64,000 nucleotides of DNA from Flavobacterium aquicola (GTDB taxonomy: Bacteria > Bacteroidota > Bacteroidia > Flavobacteriales > Flavobacteriaceae): NCBI RefSeq assembly GCF_003385115.1, contig NZ_QUNI01000006.1, forward strand, positions 252,187 through 316,186, read 5' to 3'. Below the pieces are notes generated by a model. It was given only the letters and a program-made list of their open reading frames with translations, searched no databases and was not told the DNA's origin. A program made the translations under genes and the position numbers. Positions 16,940-24,491 of the stretch are shown piece after piece; within the stretch, counting starts at the first letter, position 1, and each line of letters begins with the position of its first letter.

Positions 16940-16996
16940 ATGAAAAATTCAGCAGTAATCATTAGCATCGTAATTATCATTATTCGTTTCACATGA
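16940..16996 (+). CDS. Isoleucine/valine-rich leader peptide 2
   Basis: This 18-residue ORF encodes MKNSAVIISIVIIIIRFT, with seven Ile and two Val codons. It begins MKN and runs into IIIIR like leader 1, so the two look like duplicates. It starts 19 bases after the stem of the first terminator and is followed by its own terminator, 24 bases ahead of the ilvN-like gene. Confidence 0.75.
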   Translation: MKNSAVIISIVIIIIRFT

Positions 16997-17024
16997 CGAG
17001 TCAGGATTCTATTTTCTAATACAG

Positions 17025-17058
17025 CCTTTCTCCGTTCAAATGAAGAAAGGTTTTTTTT
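17025..17058 (+). terminator. Attenuator 2 terminator hairpin
   Basis: CCTTTCT (17025-17031) pairs with AGAAAGG (17044-17050), followed by eight T. It lies between leader peptide 2 and the ilvN-like gene. I could not identify a convincing antiterminator for this copy. Confidence 0.75.
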
Positions 17059-17082
17059 ATTCAAAAAATAAACTATCCAATA

Positions 17083-17502
17083 ATGAAACAAGAATTCACA
17101 ATAACACTTTTCAGTGAAAAACAGGAAGGATTAATCAATAAAACAGCCTTTATTTTGACTCGGAGAAAAATAAACATAAACAGCTTCTCCGTATTTTTTT
17201 GCAAAACAGTAAATTTATATCGTTTTACGATTACGCTTATTGAAACCGAATCGGCAGTTCAAAATGTCGTATATCAAATGGAAAAAATCATTGAAGTATT
17301 TAAATGTTATTTGCAGACTGAAACCGAGCTTTCTACTCACCAAATTCTACTATTAAAGTTTCTGAATTCTGATGAAAAAGCTAAACAGGTTACATCAATT
17401 ATCAATGCCATTCCTATTATTCGGGAAAATGATTATTGCATTTATACCAGTAAAACAGACAACGAAACAATGCAGCAATTAGACCTAATTAATTCTTTTT
17501 AA
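17083..17502 (+). CDS. ilvN: Acetolactate synthase small subunit-like ACT protein
   Basis: 139 residues. The N-terminal ACT domain (about 3-75) has TITLFSEKQEGLINKTAFIL and TRRKININSFSV, matching the regulatory subunit of acetohydroxyacid synthase, where valine binds and inhibits. The C-terminal part is shorter than in ordinary IlvN (about 160-175 residues), and several core positions are unusual (FFCKTVNLYRFTITL). No catalytic ilvB is adjacent, nor ilvC or ilvD. It could be a reduced IlvN acting on an ilvB encoded elsewhere, or an ACT regulator of the IlvA encoded 32 bases downstream. Both genes sit behind the Ile attenuators. Symbol is by similarity only. Confidence 0.65.
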   Translation: MKQEFTITLFSEKQEGLINKTAFILTRRKININSFSVFFCKTVNLYRFTITLIETESAVQNVVYQMEKIIEVFKCYLQTETELSTHQILLLKFLNSDEKAKQVTSIINAIPIIRENDYCIYTSKTDNETMQQLDLINSF

Positions 17503-17534
17503 TTCAAAAATTTTAAAATCCGAAATACAGCAAA

Positions 17535-18779
17535 ATGACTTTATTTACAACAATACAGCAAGCACAAAAACAACTCCAAGGTGTTATCTCTCCTACTCCA
17601 CTGATAGAAAACCTAAATCTATCCGAAGAGTTTTCGTCAAGAATATTATTAAAACGCGAGGATTTACAAGTTGTTCGTTCCTATAAAATAAGAGGTGCTT
17701 ACAACAAAATGTCAACCCTAACCGATGCTGAAAAAGAACAAGGAGTCATTTGTGCCAGCGCAGGAAATCATGCTCAGGGAGTTGCTTATTCCTGCAATCT
17801 TTTAAAAATAATGGGCAAAATTTACATGCCCAAAACCACTCCCAAACAAAAAGTAAAACAAGTACAATTGTTTGGCAAAAATTATGTTGAAATCGTTTTG
17901 ACAGGTGACACTTTTGACGACGCTTACGCAAAATCTGTAGAAGATGCCACTCAAAACAGCAAAGCTTTCATTCATCCTTTTGACGATTTAGAAGTAATAG
18001 CAGGACAAGGAACTGTTGGTTTAGAAATACTGGACGATTACCACGAACCTATCGATTATGTTTTTATCCCCATCGGCGGTGGCGGACTGGCTTCCGGTCT
18101 ATCAACTGTATTCAAACAATTGAGTCCAAATGCAAAAATTATTGGAGTTGAACCTCAGGGCGCTCCGTCGATGAAAACCTCTATCGCCAATCATAAAAAC
18201 ACTGCATTGGATACTATTGATAAATTTGTCGATGGCGCAGCGGTAAAACAAGTTGGCGACCTGACTTTTGACATTTGTCAAAAAAACGTAGACGATATTA
18301 TTCTGGTTCCCGAAGGAAAAGTATGTACGACAATATTGCGTTTATACAATGAAGAAGCTATGGTAGTAGAACCTGCAGGAGCATTGACCATAGCTGCACT
18401 GGATTTTTACAAAGAAGAAATAAAAGGCAAAACTGTAGTCTGCATTGTTAGTGGAAGCAACAATGACATCGAGAGAACCGCCGAAATAAAAGAACGATCC
18501 CTGCTTTATGAAGGATTGATGCATTACTTTATGATTCAGTTTCCCCAGCGTCCTGGAGCTTTAAAGGAATTTGTAAATGATATTCTGGGTCCTGACGATG
18601 ACATCACTTATTTTCAGTTTGCCAAAAAGAACAGCCGTGAAGTAGGATCGGTAGTTGTGGGACTGGAATTGAAGAATCCGAATGACATTGATGCCATCAA
18701 AAAAAACATGGATACCAAAGGATTTGAATACCGTTACCTTAACGAAAGACACGACCTTTTCACCCAACTGATCGGATAA
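17535..18779 (+). CDS. ilvA: Threonine ammonia-lyase (threonine deaminase)
   Basis: 414 residues, the short form with one ACT-like domain. It converts threonine to 2-oxobutyrate, the first committed step to isoleucine, with PLP. The PLP lysine lies in VVRSYKIRGAYNKM (about 48-61), preceded by LKREDLQ. Further motifs are SAGNHAQGVAYSC (about 75-87), FIPIGGGGLASGLS (about 176-189), and CIVSGSNND (about 302-310). The C-terminal regulatory region (about 330-414) includes FPQRPGALKEFV. Being downstream of two Ile-rich leader peptides fits end-product control. Confidence 0.92.
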   Translation: MTLFTTIQQAQKQLQGVISPTPLIENLNLSEEFSSRILLKREDLQVVRSYKIRGAYNKMSTLTDAEKEQGVICASAGNHAQGVAYSCNLLKIMGKIYMPKTTPKQKVKQVQLFGKNYVEIVLTGDTFDDAYAKSVEDATQNSKAFIHPFDDLEVIAGQGTVGLEILDDYHEPIDYVFIPIGGGGLASGLSTVFKQLSPNAKIIGVEPQGAPSMKTSIANHKNTALDTIDKFVDGAAVKQVGDLTFDICQKNVDDIILVPEGKVCTTILRLYNEEAMVVEPAGALTIAALDFYKEEIKGKTVVCIVSGSNNDIERTAEIKERSLLYEGLMHYFMIQFPQRPGALKEFVNDILGPDDDITYFQFAKKNSREVGSVVVGLELKNPNDIDAIKKNMDTKGFEYRYLNERHDLFTQLIG

Positions 18780-18818
18780 ATTAACAACTCTTTTTCAGTC
18801 GCATTTTTAATTATACCG

Positions 18819-18826
18819 TATCTTTG
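18819..18826 (+). promoter_or_regulatory. -7 promoter box (TATCTTTG) of the globin gene
   Basis: TATCTTTG matches TAnnTTTG, 28 bases before the ATG at 18854. This supports the shorter start for the globin. No -33 element is clear. Confidence 0.5.
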
Positions 18827-18853
18827 GAAGAGCATTTTTCACATCAAAATATC

Positions 18854-19246
18854 ATGACAAACAAAGACATTTCAAATATAGAAGATATCAAATTATTAGT
18901 CAATACCTTTTATTCAACCGTACAGAAAGACGATTTAATCGGTGCTATTTTCAACGAAAAAATAGGTGACCGCTGGCCGGAACATTTGGAAAAAATGTAC
19001 CGCTTTTGGCAGACTATTTTATTAGAAGAACATACCTATTCCGGGAGTCCTTTCCCTCCGCACCGACAGTTGCCTGTTGAAAAACATCATTTTACCCGCT
19101 GGATGGAAATTTTCACTGAAACAGTCGATACTCTTTTTGCAGGTCCGCTTGCCGAAGAAGCCAAACTAAGAGCAAAAAATATGGCCGAAATGTTCAACTA
19201 CAAAATTGAGTATTTCAGGCATGAGGGAAAGCACCCTCTTTTGTAA
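18854..19246 (+). CDS. Group III truncated hemoglobin
   Basis: 130 residues from the ATG at 18854; an in-frame TTG ten codons earlier overlaps the promoter box. The protein matches group III truncated hemoglobins: YSTVQKDDLIGAIFNE, then WPEHLEKMYRFWQTIL, FPPHRQLPVEKHHFTRW (the distal to E-helix region), and FNYKIEYFRHEGKHPLL at the end. The proximal His is expected in the LPVEKHHFTRW segment. These cytosolic globins bind O2 or NO. The physiological role is not settled for the family. It stands between ilvA and the phenylalanine hydroxylase gene without a clear functional tie. Confidence 0.85.
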   Translation: MTNKDISNIEDIKLLVNTFYSTVQKDDLIGAIFNEKIGDRWPEHLEKMYRFWQTILLEEHTYSGSPFPPHRQLPVEKHHFTRWMEIFTETVDTLFAGPLAEEAKLRAKNMAEMFNYKIEYFRHEGKHPLL

Positions 19247-19265
19247 TACAAAAAACTGATAATAA

Positions 19266-19319
19266 ATTACCGCAGATTTGCAGATTATAAAACAATACGA
19301 TCTGCGAATCTGCGGTAAT
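19266..19319. repeat. Family D palindrome, copy 1
   Basis: A 20-bp stem (19266-19285 with 19300-19319, one G-U/mismatch position) built of CCGCAGATTTGCAGAT. No T run follows, so it is more likely a dispersed repeat than a terminator, although it sits in the globin 3' region. Confidence 0.6.
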
Positions 19320-19421
19320 CAATTTTAAGACCTTGCTTGTAATTCTTATTATAATAAGAAATACAATCTCTTAGTTTGTTAAAGTCATGGCTAAAAATTC
19401 CTTTTCATTTCCTAAAAATTG

Positions 19422-19429
19422 TACTTTTG
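19422..19429 (+). promoter_or_regulatory. -7 promoter box (TACTTTTG) of the aromatic hydroxylase gene
   Basis: TACTTTTGC lies 24 bases before the hydroxylase ATG and matches TAnnTTTG. No convincing -33 element. Confidence 0.45.
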
Positions 19430-19452
19430 CTTAAAACTATATCGTTTTCGTT

Positions 19453-21210
19453 ATGACCTCAAAAATAAAAAGCAATCCGTTATTGGATCGTTTACCAAAG
19501 CATTTAAAACAATTTATCAAACCTCAGGATTACAGCGATTATACGCCAATTAATCAAGCAGTTTGGCGTTATGTGATGCGCAAAAATGTGGATTATCTTT
19601 CAAAAGTGGCGCACAGTTCGTATCTGGAAGGCCTGAAAAAAACCGGAATTGAAGTAGATAATATTCCAAGTATGTACGGTATGAACCGAATTCTTCAAGA
19701 AATTGGCTGGTCGGCGGTGGCGGTGGACGGATTTATTCCTCCCAATGCTTTTATGGAATTTCAAGCGTATAATGTTTTGGTGATTGCTTCTGATATTCGT
19801 CAACTCGAACATATTGAATACACACCTGCTCCTGATATCATTCACGAAGGTGCCGGACACGCTCCTATTATTGCCAATCCTGAATATGCGGAATACCTGC
19901 GCCGTTTTGGTGAAATTGGCTGTAAAGCGATTTCTTCGCATAAAGATTATGAAATGTATGAGGCGATTCGGTTGCTTTCTATTTTGAAAGAAGCTGAGGG
20001 CACTCCGCAAAGCGAAATTGAAACTGCCGAAAAAGCAGTGGAAGACCTGCAAAACAACATGGGTGAACTTTCTGAAATGGCGCAAATTCGAAATTTGCAC
20101 TGGTGGACTGTAGAATATGGTTTGATTGGCACATTGGAAAACCCAAAAATATACGGCGCTGGTTTATTATCATCCATTGGCGAAAGCGCTTGGTGCATGA
20201 CCGATAACGTCAAGAAAATCCCTTATGATTTTTCGGCTGTTCATCAAAGCTTTGATATTACCAAATTACAGCCACAACTCTATGTAACCCCCGACTTTGC
20301 TTATTTGAGTTTGATTCTCGAAGAATTTGCCAATACAATGGCTTTGCGCACAGGAGGATTATCGGGAATGGAAAAACTGATTCATTCGAAAGCTTTAGGA
20401 ACTGCTGAATTGAGTACTGGATTGCAGATTTCGGGCGTTTTTACAACTGTTATTGAACATGAAGGCAAACCTATTTACTTTCAAACTACAGGAAAAACGG
20501 CTTTATCATATCGCGAAAAAGAATTGGTCGGCCACGGAACCGAAACACACCCTGATGGTTTTGGAAGCCCGATTGGCAAGCTAAAAGGCATCAATCTTGC
20601 CATCGAAGATATGAGTCCGCGTGACTTAAAAGCGTATGACATTTATGAAGGACAAACTGCAACTCTTGAATTTGAAGGTGACATAAAAGTAGTTGGAGAA
20701 ATCATTACCGGAAAGAGAAATCTGCATGGAGAAATTATCTTAATCTGTTTCAAAAACTGTACGGTTACGCGCGGAGATACTGTGTTGTTTAAACCGGAAT
20801 GGGGCAATTATGATATGGCGGTGGGCAAAAAACTGGTTTCGGCTTTTTCGGGTCCTGCTGATGTGAATAGTTTTGATTTGATTTCGCACGTTCCTTCGAG
20901 TAAAACCATTAAAGCCAAACAAACTGCCAAAAGAGATGATCTAGAAGTATTGTACCAAACTGTGAGAAGTATTCGAGAATCGAATGATACTTCAACTTCA
21001 TTGGAACCTATTTTTGAAAAACTGCTGAATAATCATCCGAATGATTGGTTACTTTCTGTAGAATTAGTCGAGCTTTTGCACTCCCGAAACGAAACAAATC
21101 TGATGGGACAAATACTACTGCATTTGGAAAACCTAAAAAAACAGCGTCCAGAAATCGAAAAATTAATTTCGAATGGACTGGAATTGATTTTTGAAAATGA
21201 GATTGTATAA
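19453..21210 (+). CDS. Aromatic amino acid hydroxylase (phenylalanine 4-monooxygenase-like)
   Basis: 585 residues. A non-heme iron, tetrahydropterin-dependent hydroxylase: the iron motif IIHEGAGHAPII (129-140) gives His131 and His136, with a third ligand Glu near residue 170 (EMYEAIR). The conserved region WSAVAVDGFIPPNAFMEFQ precedes it. The catalytic domain ends around residue 330. The remaining 250 residues are a C-terminal extension absent from the 260-300-residue proteobacterial PhhA but present in long Bacteroidota homologues. The likely reaction is phenylalanine to tyrosine. The role of the extension is unknown. The gene has its own promoter and is followed by a family C repeat. Confidence 0.85.
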   Translation: MTSKIKSNPLLDRLPKHLKQFIKPQDYSDYTPINQAVWRYVMRKNVDYLSKVAHSSYLEGLKKTGIEVDNIPSMYGMNRILQEIGWSAVAVDGFIPPNAFMEFQAYNVLVIASDIRQLEHIEYTPAPDIIHEGAGHAPIIANPEYAEYLRRFGEIGCKAISSHKDYEMYEAIRLLSILKEAEGTPQSEIETAEKAVEDLQNNMGELSEMAQIRNLHWWTVEYGLIGTLENPKIYGAGLLSSIGESAWCMTDNVKKIPYDFSAVHQSFDITKLQPQLYVTPDFAYLSLILEEFANTMALRTGGLSGMEKLIHSKALGTAELSTGLQISGVFTTVIEHEGKPIYFQTTGKTALSYREKELVGHGTETHPDGFGSPIGKLKGINLAIEDMSPRDLKAYDIYEGQTATLEFEGDIKVVGEIITGKRNLHGEIILICFKNCTVTRGDTVLFKPEWGNYDMAVGKKLVSAFSGPADVNSFDLISHVPSSKTIKAKQTAKRDDLEVLYQTVRSIRESNDTSTSLEPIFEKLLNNHPNDWLLSVELVELLHSRNETNLMGQILLHLENLKKQRPEIEKLISNGLELIFENEIV

Positions 21211-21233
21211 CACGGAAAATATTTGACTTCATT

Positions 21234-21330
21234 TAAACGCAAGGTTCGCAAAGTTTTACACAAAGAGCGCAAAGCTTTGCGAACCTTGTGCTTTTTACAA
21301 TCTTATTTTCTTTGCGATCATTGCGGTAAA
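21234..21330. repeat. Family C palindromic repeat, copy 2
   Basis: AACGCAAGGTTCGCAAAG on the left, centre CGCAAAGCTTTGCG (21268-21281), and CTTTGCGATCATTGCGG on the right. It lies between convergent genes. Confidence 0.7.
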
Positions 21331-21338
21331 ATCAAATT

Positions 21339-21968
21339 CTACAACTTCAGATCATGCTGAAGGTCTTTTTCGTTGTCGATGGTTTTGCCGTTGTATTGCA
21401 GTTTCCAGCCCATCGTATTGGTCACAATTAAAATCTTGGAAAGTTCACTTATCAATCGGTTTTGAGCATTGGATTTCAAGGATGATTTATCAATTTTCTT
21501 AGCTAAGTTTGCTCTTACCGATTTATTAATTTTATTGTAATCATCGCCTGTAAACGGATTCATCTGGCTTTGCTGAACATCATAATATTTGATGTCAGGG
21601 CTTATTTTGATTTCTTCTTTTGGGACACTTAAAATAGTGATGGTTTTATTGGCTTCGTCGATATCATATTTCAACTGGTGCAAATCATACGAAACTGTAA
21701 CATCCGCATTGACAATTACGATTGCTTTTTTCTCGAATGAAAGCATATCCATCATATATTTCTGCTGGTTTTTATAGGTGATCACTTCCGAGAAATGTCC
21801 TTCGGTAACAACTAATTTTCCAACATTGACAATTTGTTGCTGAATGAGATTGGTGTTGTATTCTAAAGACGAATCATCTCCTTTTTTGAATTCGCAGAAT
21901 TTGAAAGCCAAAATTATTATGACTACTATTACCGCTACGGCTACTATTCTTTTAAGCATATTTTGCAT
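21339..21968 (-). CDS. DUF4230 domain-containing membrane-anchored protein
   Basis: 209 residues. One N-terminal transmembrane segment (about 6-25: RIVAVAVIVVIIILAFKF) anchors an extracytoplasmic DUF4230 domain. The domain includes VGKLVVTEGHFSEVITYKN (about 49-67), KKAIVIVNADVTVSYDL, and ITILSVPKEEIKISPDI. The function of the family is not known. A second ATG at 21959 would drop three residues. It lies downstream of tamL on the same strand but is separated by a 200-base gap that contains a family B repeat. Confidence 0.85.
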   Translation of the reverse strand: MQNMLKRIVAVAVIVVIIILAFKFCEFKKGDDSSLEYNTNLIQQQIVNVGKLVVTEGHFSEVITYKNQQKYMMDMLSFEKKAIVIVNADVTVSYDLHQLKYDIDEANKTITILSVPKEEIKISPDIKYYDVQQSQMNPFTGDDYNKINKSVRANLAKKIDKSSLKSNAQNRLISELSKILIVTNTMGWKLQYNGKTIDNEKDLQHDLKL

Positions 21969-22039
21969 TTCATTCTTTTATTTTAGCCAAATTAATTCTT
22001 TTTTTTAAAATGCAGGCAAAAAAGCCAAATGTTTCCCTT

Positions 22040-22150
22040 TAGCCCCGATGGGAGGGAAAATCCTTTTATTTTTTTCTTTAAAAAATAAAAGATTTGGAAG
22101 GACAGCGGGAATCCATGCTTCCTGAAAATACCTAATCACTCTGCTCCAAA
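22040..22150 (+). repeat. Family B structured repeat, copy 3
   Basis: TTAGCCCCGATGGG, GAAAATCC, a 12-bp all A/T-rich stem (22063-22074 with 22080-22091, loop TCTTT), AGATTTGG, CAGCGGGAATCC, GCTTCCTGAAAATACCT, CTGCTCCAAA. The flanks match copies at 3534 and 9663, while the stem sequence is unrelated to either. Confidence 0.75.
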
Positions 22151-22172
22151 ATAGTAGCAATTGGACTTGTTT

Positions 22173-24491
22173 TTAAAAAGGATAACCAATCGCAATATTC
22201 AGAATCAGGTTTTCTTTTCTCCAGGTACTGTTTCCAAAATCAATATCGTCAATTACCCATCTGTCGTTTTCAGGCAACCAGGGTTTCCTTAGCGGAAATG
22301 CCAAATCGGTTCTTAAAATTAGGAACGACAAGTCAAACCGCAGACCGGCTCCGGCACCAACGGCAATGTCTTTCATAAAATCTTTGGAAATTTCAGCTCC
22401 GGGCTTAAGTGGATCGGCGTTTAAAAGCCAAATATTTCCGGCATCTACAAATAGTGCTCCGTTGACAATACTAAAAAGTTTTGCCCGATATTCGGAACTA
22501 AACTCTAGTTTAAAATCCCCCGATTGGTCAGGTAAATAAGAAGAATTCGGTGTTGGTGTATTGAAAAAACTTCCGGGACCGAGGGTTCTGGCTCTAAAGG
22601 CACGAATACTATTGGTTCCTCCAGATACAAATTGTTTTGATGTAGGCATAACACCTGAATTTCCATATGGCAATCCGATGCCTACGATGATCCTGCTTAC
22701 CAATTCAGTTTCTTTTGTCAGCTTTAAATAATGACGGAAATCGGTTTTGACTTTTGCGTATTGACTCAGCGGGACATCAAATATTTTTACGGTATCTTTT
22801 TTCTTGATATTGGCCCCAGTCAGTAGACCTGTTATGTTACCTGCCAAATCCAATTCTCCGTTAAAATAGAAGGTGTGTTTTTTTCGTTTTTGCATGGTAT
22901 TCGTGTACGTGTACGAATAGGTTGGTCCAAAAATCAACTGCTTTTCAATTATTTTTCCCAATGCTGGATCATCTTTAATGTCTTGCTGATATTCGGGTGT
23001 CACATTATTTGGACTCACATAGGTAATATCCATGACATTTAACTGATGTTCTTTCCTGATACTTTCTCTCCAGAGGTAACCGAAAGAAGCATTAAAAGAA
23101 TTCAGCGAATACAATTGTGTTCGGTTTTGATATTCATACCGAAGCGTAGCCTTGGTTCTGGGAACAAATTCGCTGTTTCCCTGAATATTAAACGGCGTAA
23201 TAAATCTAGGCCACGTAAGGCTGGTTTCGGTTCCTAGCTTGAATATATTATGTCCTTTATTTTCGCCTGCAAGCTGAAAATCGGCACCGCCAAATACGGA
23301 GACTGTAAGCAACTCCGCACCTCCGAATAAATTTCGATTATTCCAGTTTACATTAACTTCTGAACCCGTATAACTCGCCGAATTTGTTTTCCCTAGAACT
23401 TCAAAACGAATAAATTTCTTTGGTAAAAGCGTTAGATAATAATACGAATCCAAAGCATTTTTCACACTATCGGATGGCTTGAATTCATTTTTTACAAAAT
23501 TGAATGTCCCCAGATTCACAAAACGGTTCAATGTGAGATTATGGTCTTTCCGATTGTATAAATCTCCTTTTTTGAATAGAATTGCTCTGTCAAAAACCCT
23601 CGGATTAAAAGTATCTGCAGTGTCAATAATTGTAAAATCATTGTACTGCACGATGTCTTCTTTTTTATATTTAATGGTGTCTTTGGAAACCGAGAAATTA
23701 GGATATACTATAATTTTATCAATTTTATAGGCTTCTCTGGCTTTTTCGGGCGTTTCTTCTTTTATTTTTAATTTAATATTGACCTGCTGATCGCCCTTTG
23801 TGCTGTCAACCTGAGCCAAAATATAATCTGGGTTAAAATAGTAAAATCCTTTTTCTTTTAATCTCGCATCAATACGTTCGCGTTCGGTTTTTATAATATC
23901 CAGATTGTATGGATTTCCTTCTTTTAATAATGATCTGCGTTTGGTTCTGGCGATGGCTTTTCCCAAAGCAGATGAATCTTCAGGAAATTTAACTTCTTTT
24001 ATTTTGTACTGCTTTCTCGGCTGAATGGTATATTCTGCAGTTACTCTTTTACTTCTCACAGTAGAATCGGCGCTGACTCTGGCTTTAAAATAACCGTGGT
24101 TTTCTGCAAAACTTCTCAAAACATTCGCGTTGTAATCGAGATCGACTTTGCTAAAAAGAACAGGTTCTTCACCAACTTTATTTCGAAGCCAATATCGTAT
24201 TCCTTTATCTTTCGTAGGTTCTCCAGCAATATTGTAAAACCATAATTTTGGGCGAAGGCCTAAGAATTGTTTATTCGGTTTAGGACGTAACAAGCCTTCC
24301 AAAGCTTTCTCCAGTTCTTTTCTTTCTTTCTTTTTCATAACAGAATCCTTCACCATCACAGAACCTCCTGTGTACAGCAGATCGCCCTCTGGCAGATACT
24401 TGGTATTACTGCATCCATAAACAAAAAGTAAGGACAGCATTACACAATATTTCATACAATTGATTTTCATATTGCTATGTTTTTTGCTCAT
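22173..24491 (-). CDS. tamL: TamL: lipoprotein Omp85-family (BamA/TamA) outer-membrane protein
   Basis: 772 residues. A lipoprotein signal ends at the cysteine in FVYGCSNTKYLPEG, typical of the lipidated TamA variant of Bacteroidota. POTRA-like domains occupy about 35-390, and a 16-strand beta-barrel follows, with FVSGGTNSIRAFRAR (the Omp85 conserved loop) near residue 625 and a C-terminal aromatic end (AIGYPF). ATG at 24491 overlaps tamB by 17 bases; an internal ATG at 24470 gives a cleaner signal peptide (MKINCMKYC) and avoids overlap, so the true start is undecided. With TamB it should assist insertion of outer-membrane components. Confidence 0.85.
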   Translation of the reverse strand: MSKKHSNMKINCMKYCVMLSLLFVYGCSNTKYLPEGDLLYTGGSVMVKDSVMKKKERKELEKALEGLLRPKPNKQFLGLRPKLWFYNIAGEPTKDKGIRYWLRNKVGEEPVLFSKVDLDYNANVLRSFAENHGYFKARVSADSTVRSKRVTAEYTIQPRKQYKIKEVKFPEDSSALGKAIARTKRRSLLKEGNPYNLDIIKTERERIDARLKEKGFYYFNPDYILAQVDSTKGDQQVNIKLKIKEETPEKAREAYKIDKIIVYPNFSVSKDTIKYKKEDIVQYNDFTIIDTADTFNPRVFDRAILFKKGDLYNRKDHNLTLNRFVNLGTFNFVKNEFKPSDSVKNALDSYYYLTLLPKKFIRFEVLGKTNSASYTGSEVNVNWNNRNLFGGAELLTVSVFGGADFQLAGENKGHNIFKLGTETSLTWPRFITPFNIQGNSEFVPRTKATLRYEYQNRTQLYSLNSFNASFGYLWRESIRKEHQLNVMDITYVSPNNVTPEYQQDIKDDPALGKIIEKQLIFGPTYSYTYTNTMQKRKKHTFYFNGELDLAGNITGLLTGANIKKKDTVKIFDVPLSQYAKVKTDFRHYLKLTKETELVSRIIVGIGLPYGNSGVMPTSKQFVSGGTNSIRAFRARTLGPGSFFNTPTPNSSYLPDQSGDFKLEFSSEYRAKLFSIVNGALFVDAGNIWLLNADPLKPGAEISKDFMKDIAVGAGAGLRFDLSFLILRTDLAFPLRKPWLPENDRWVIDDIDFGNSTWRKENLILNIAIGYPF

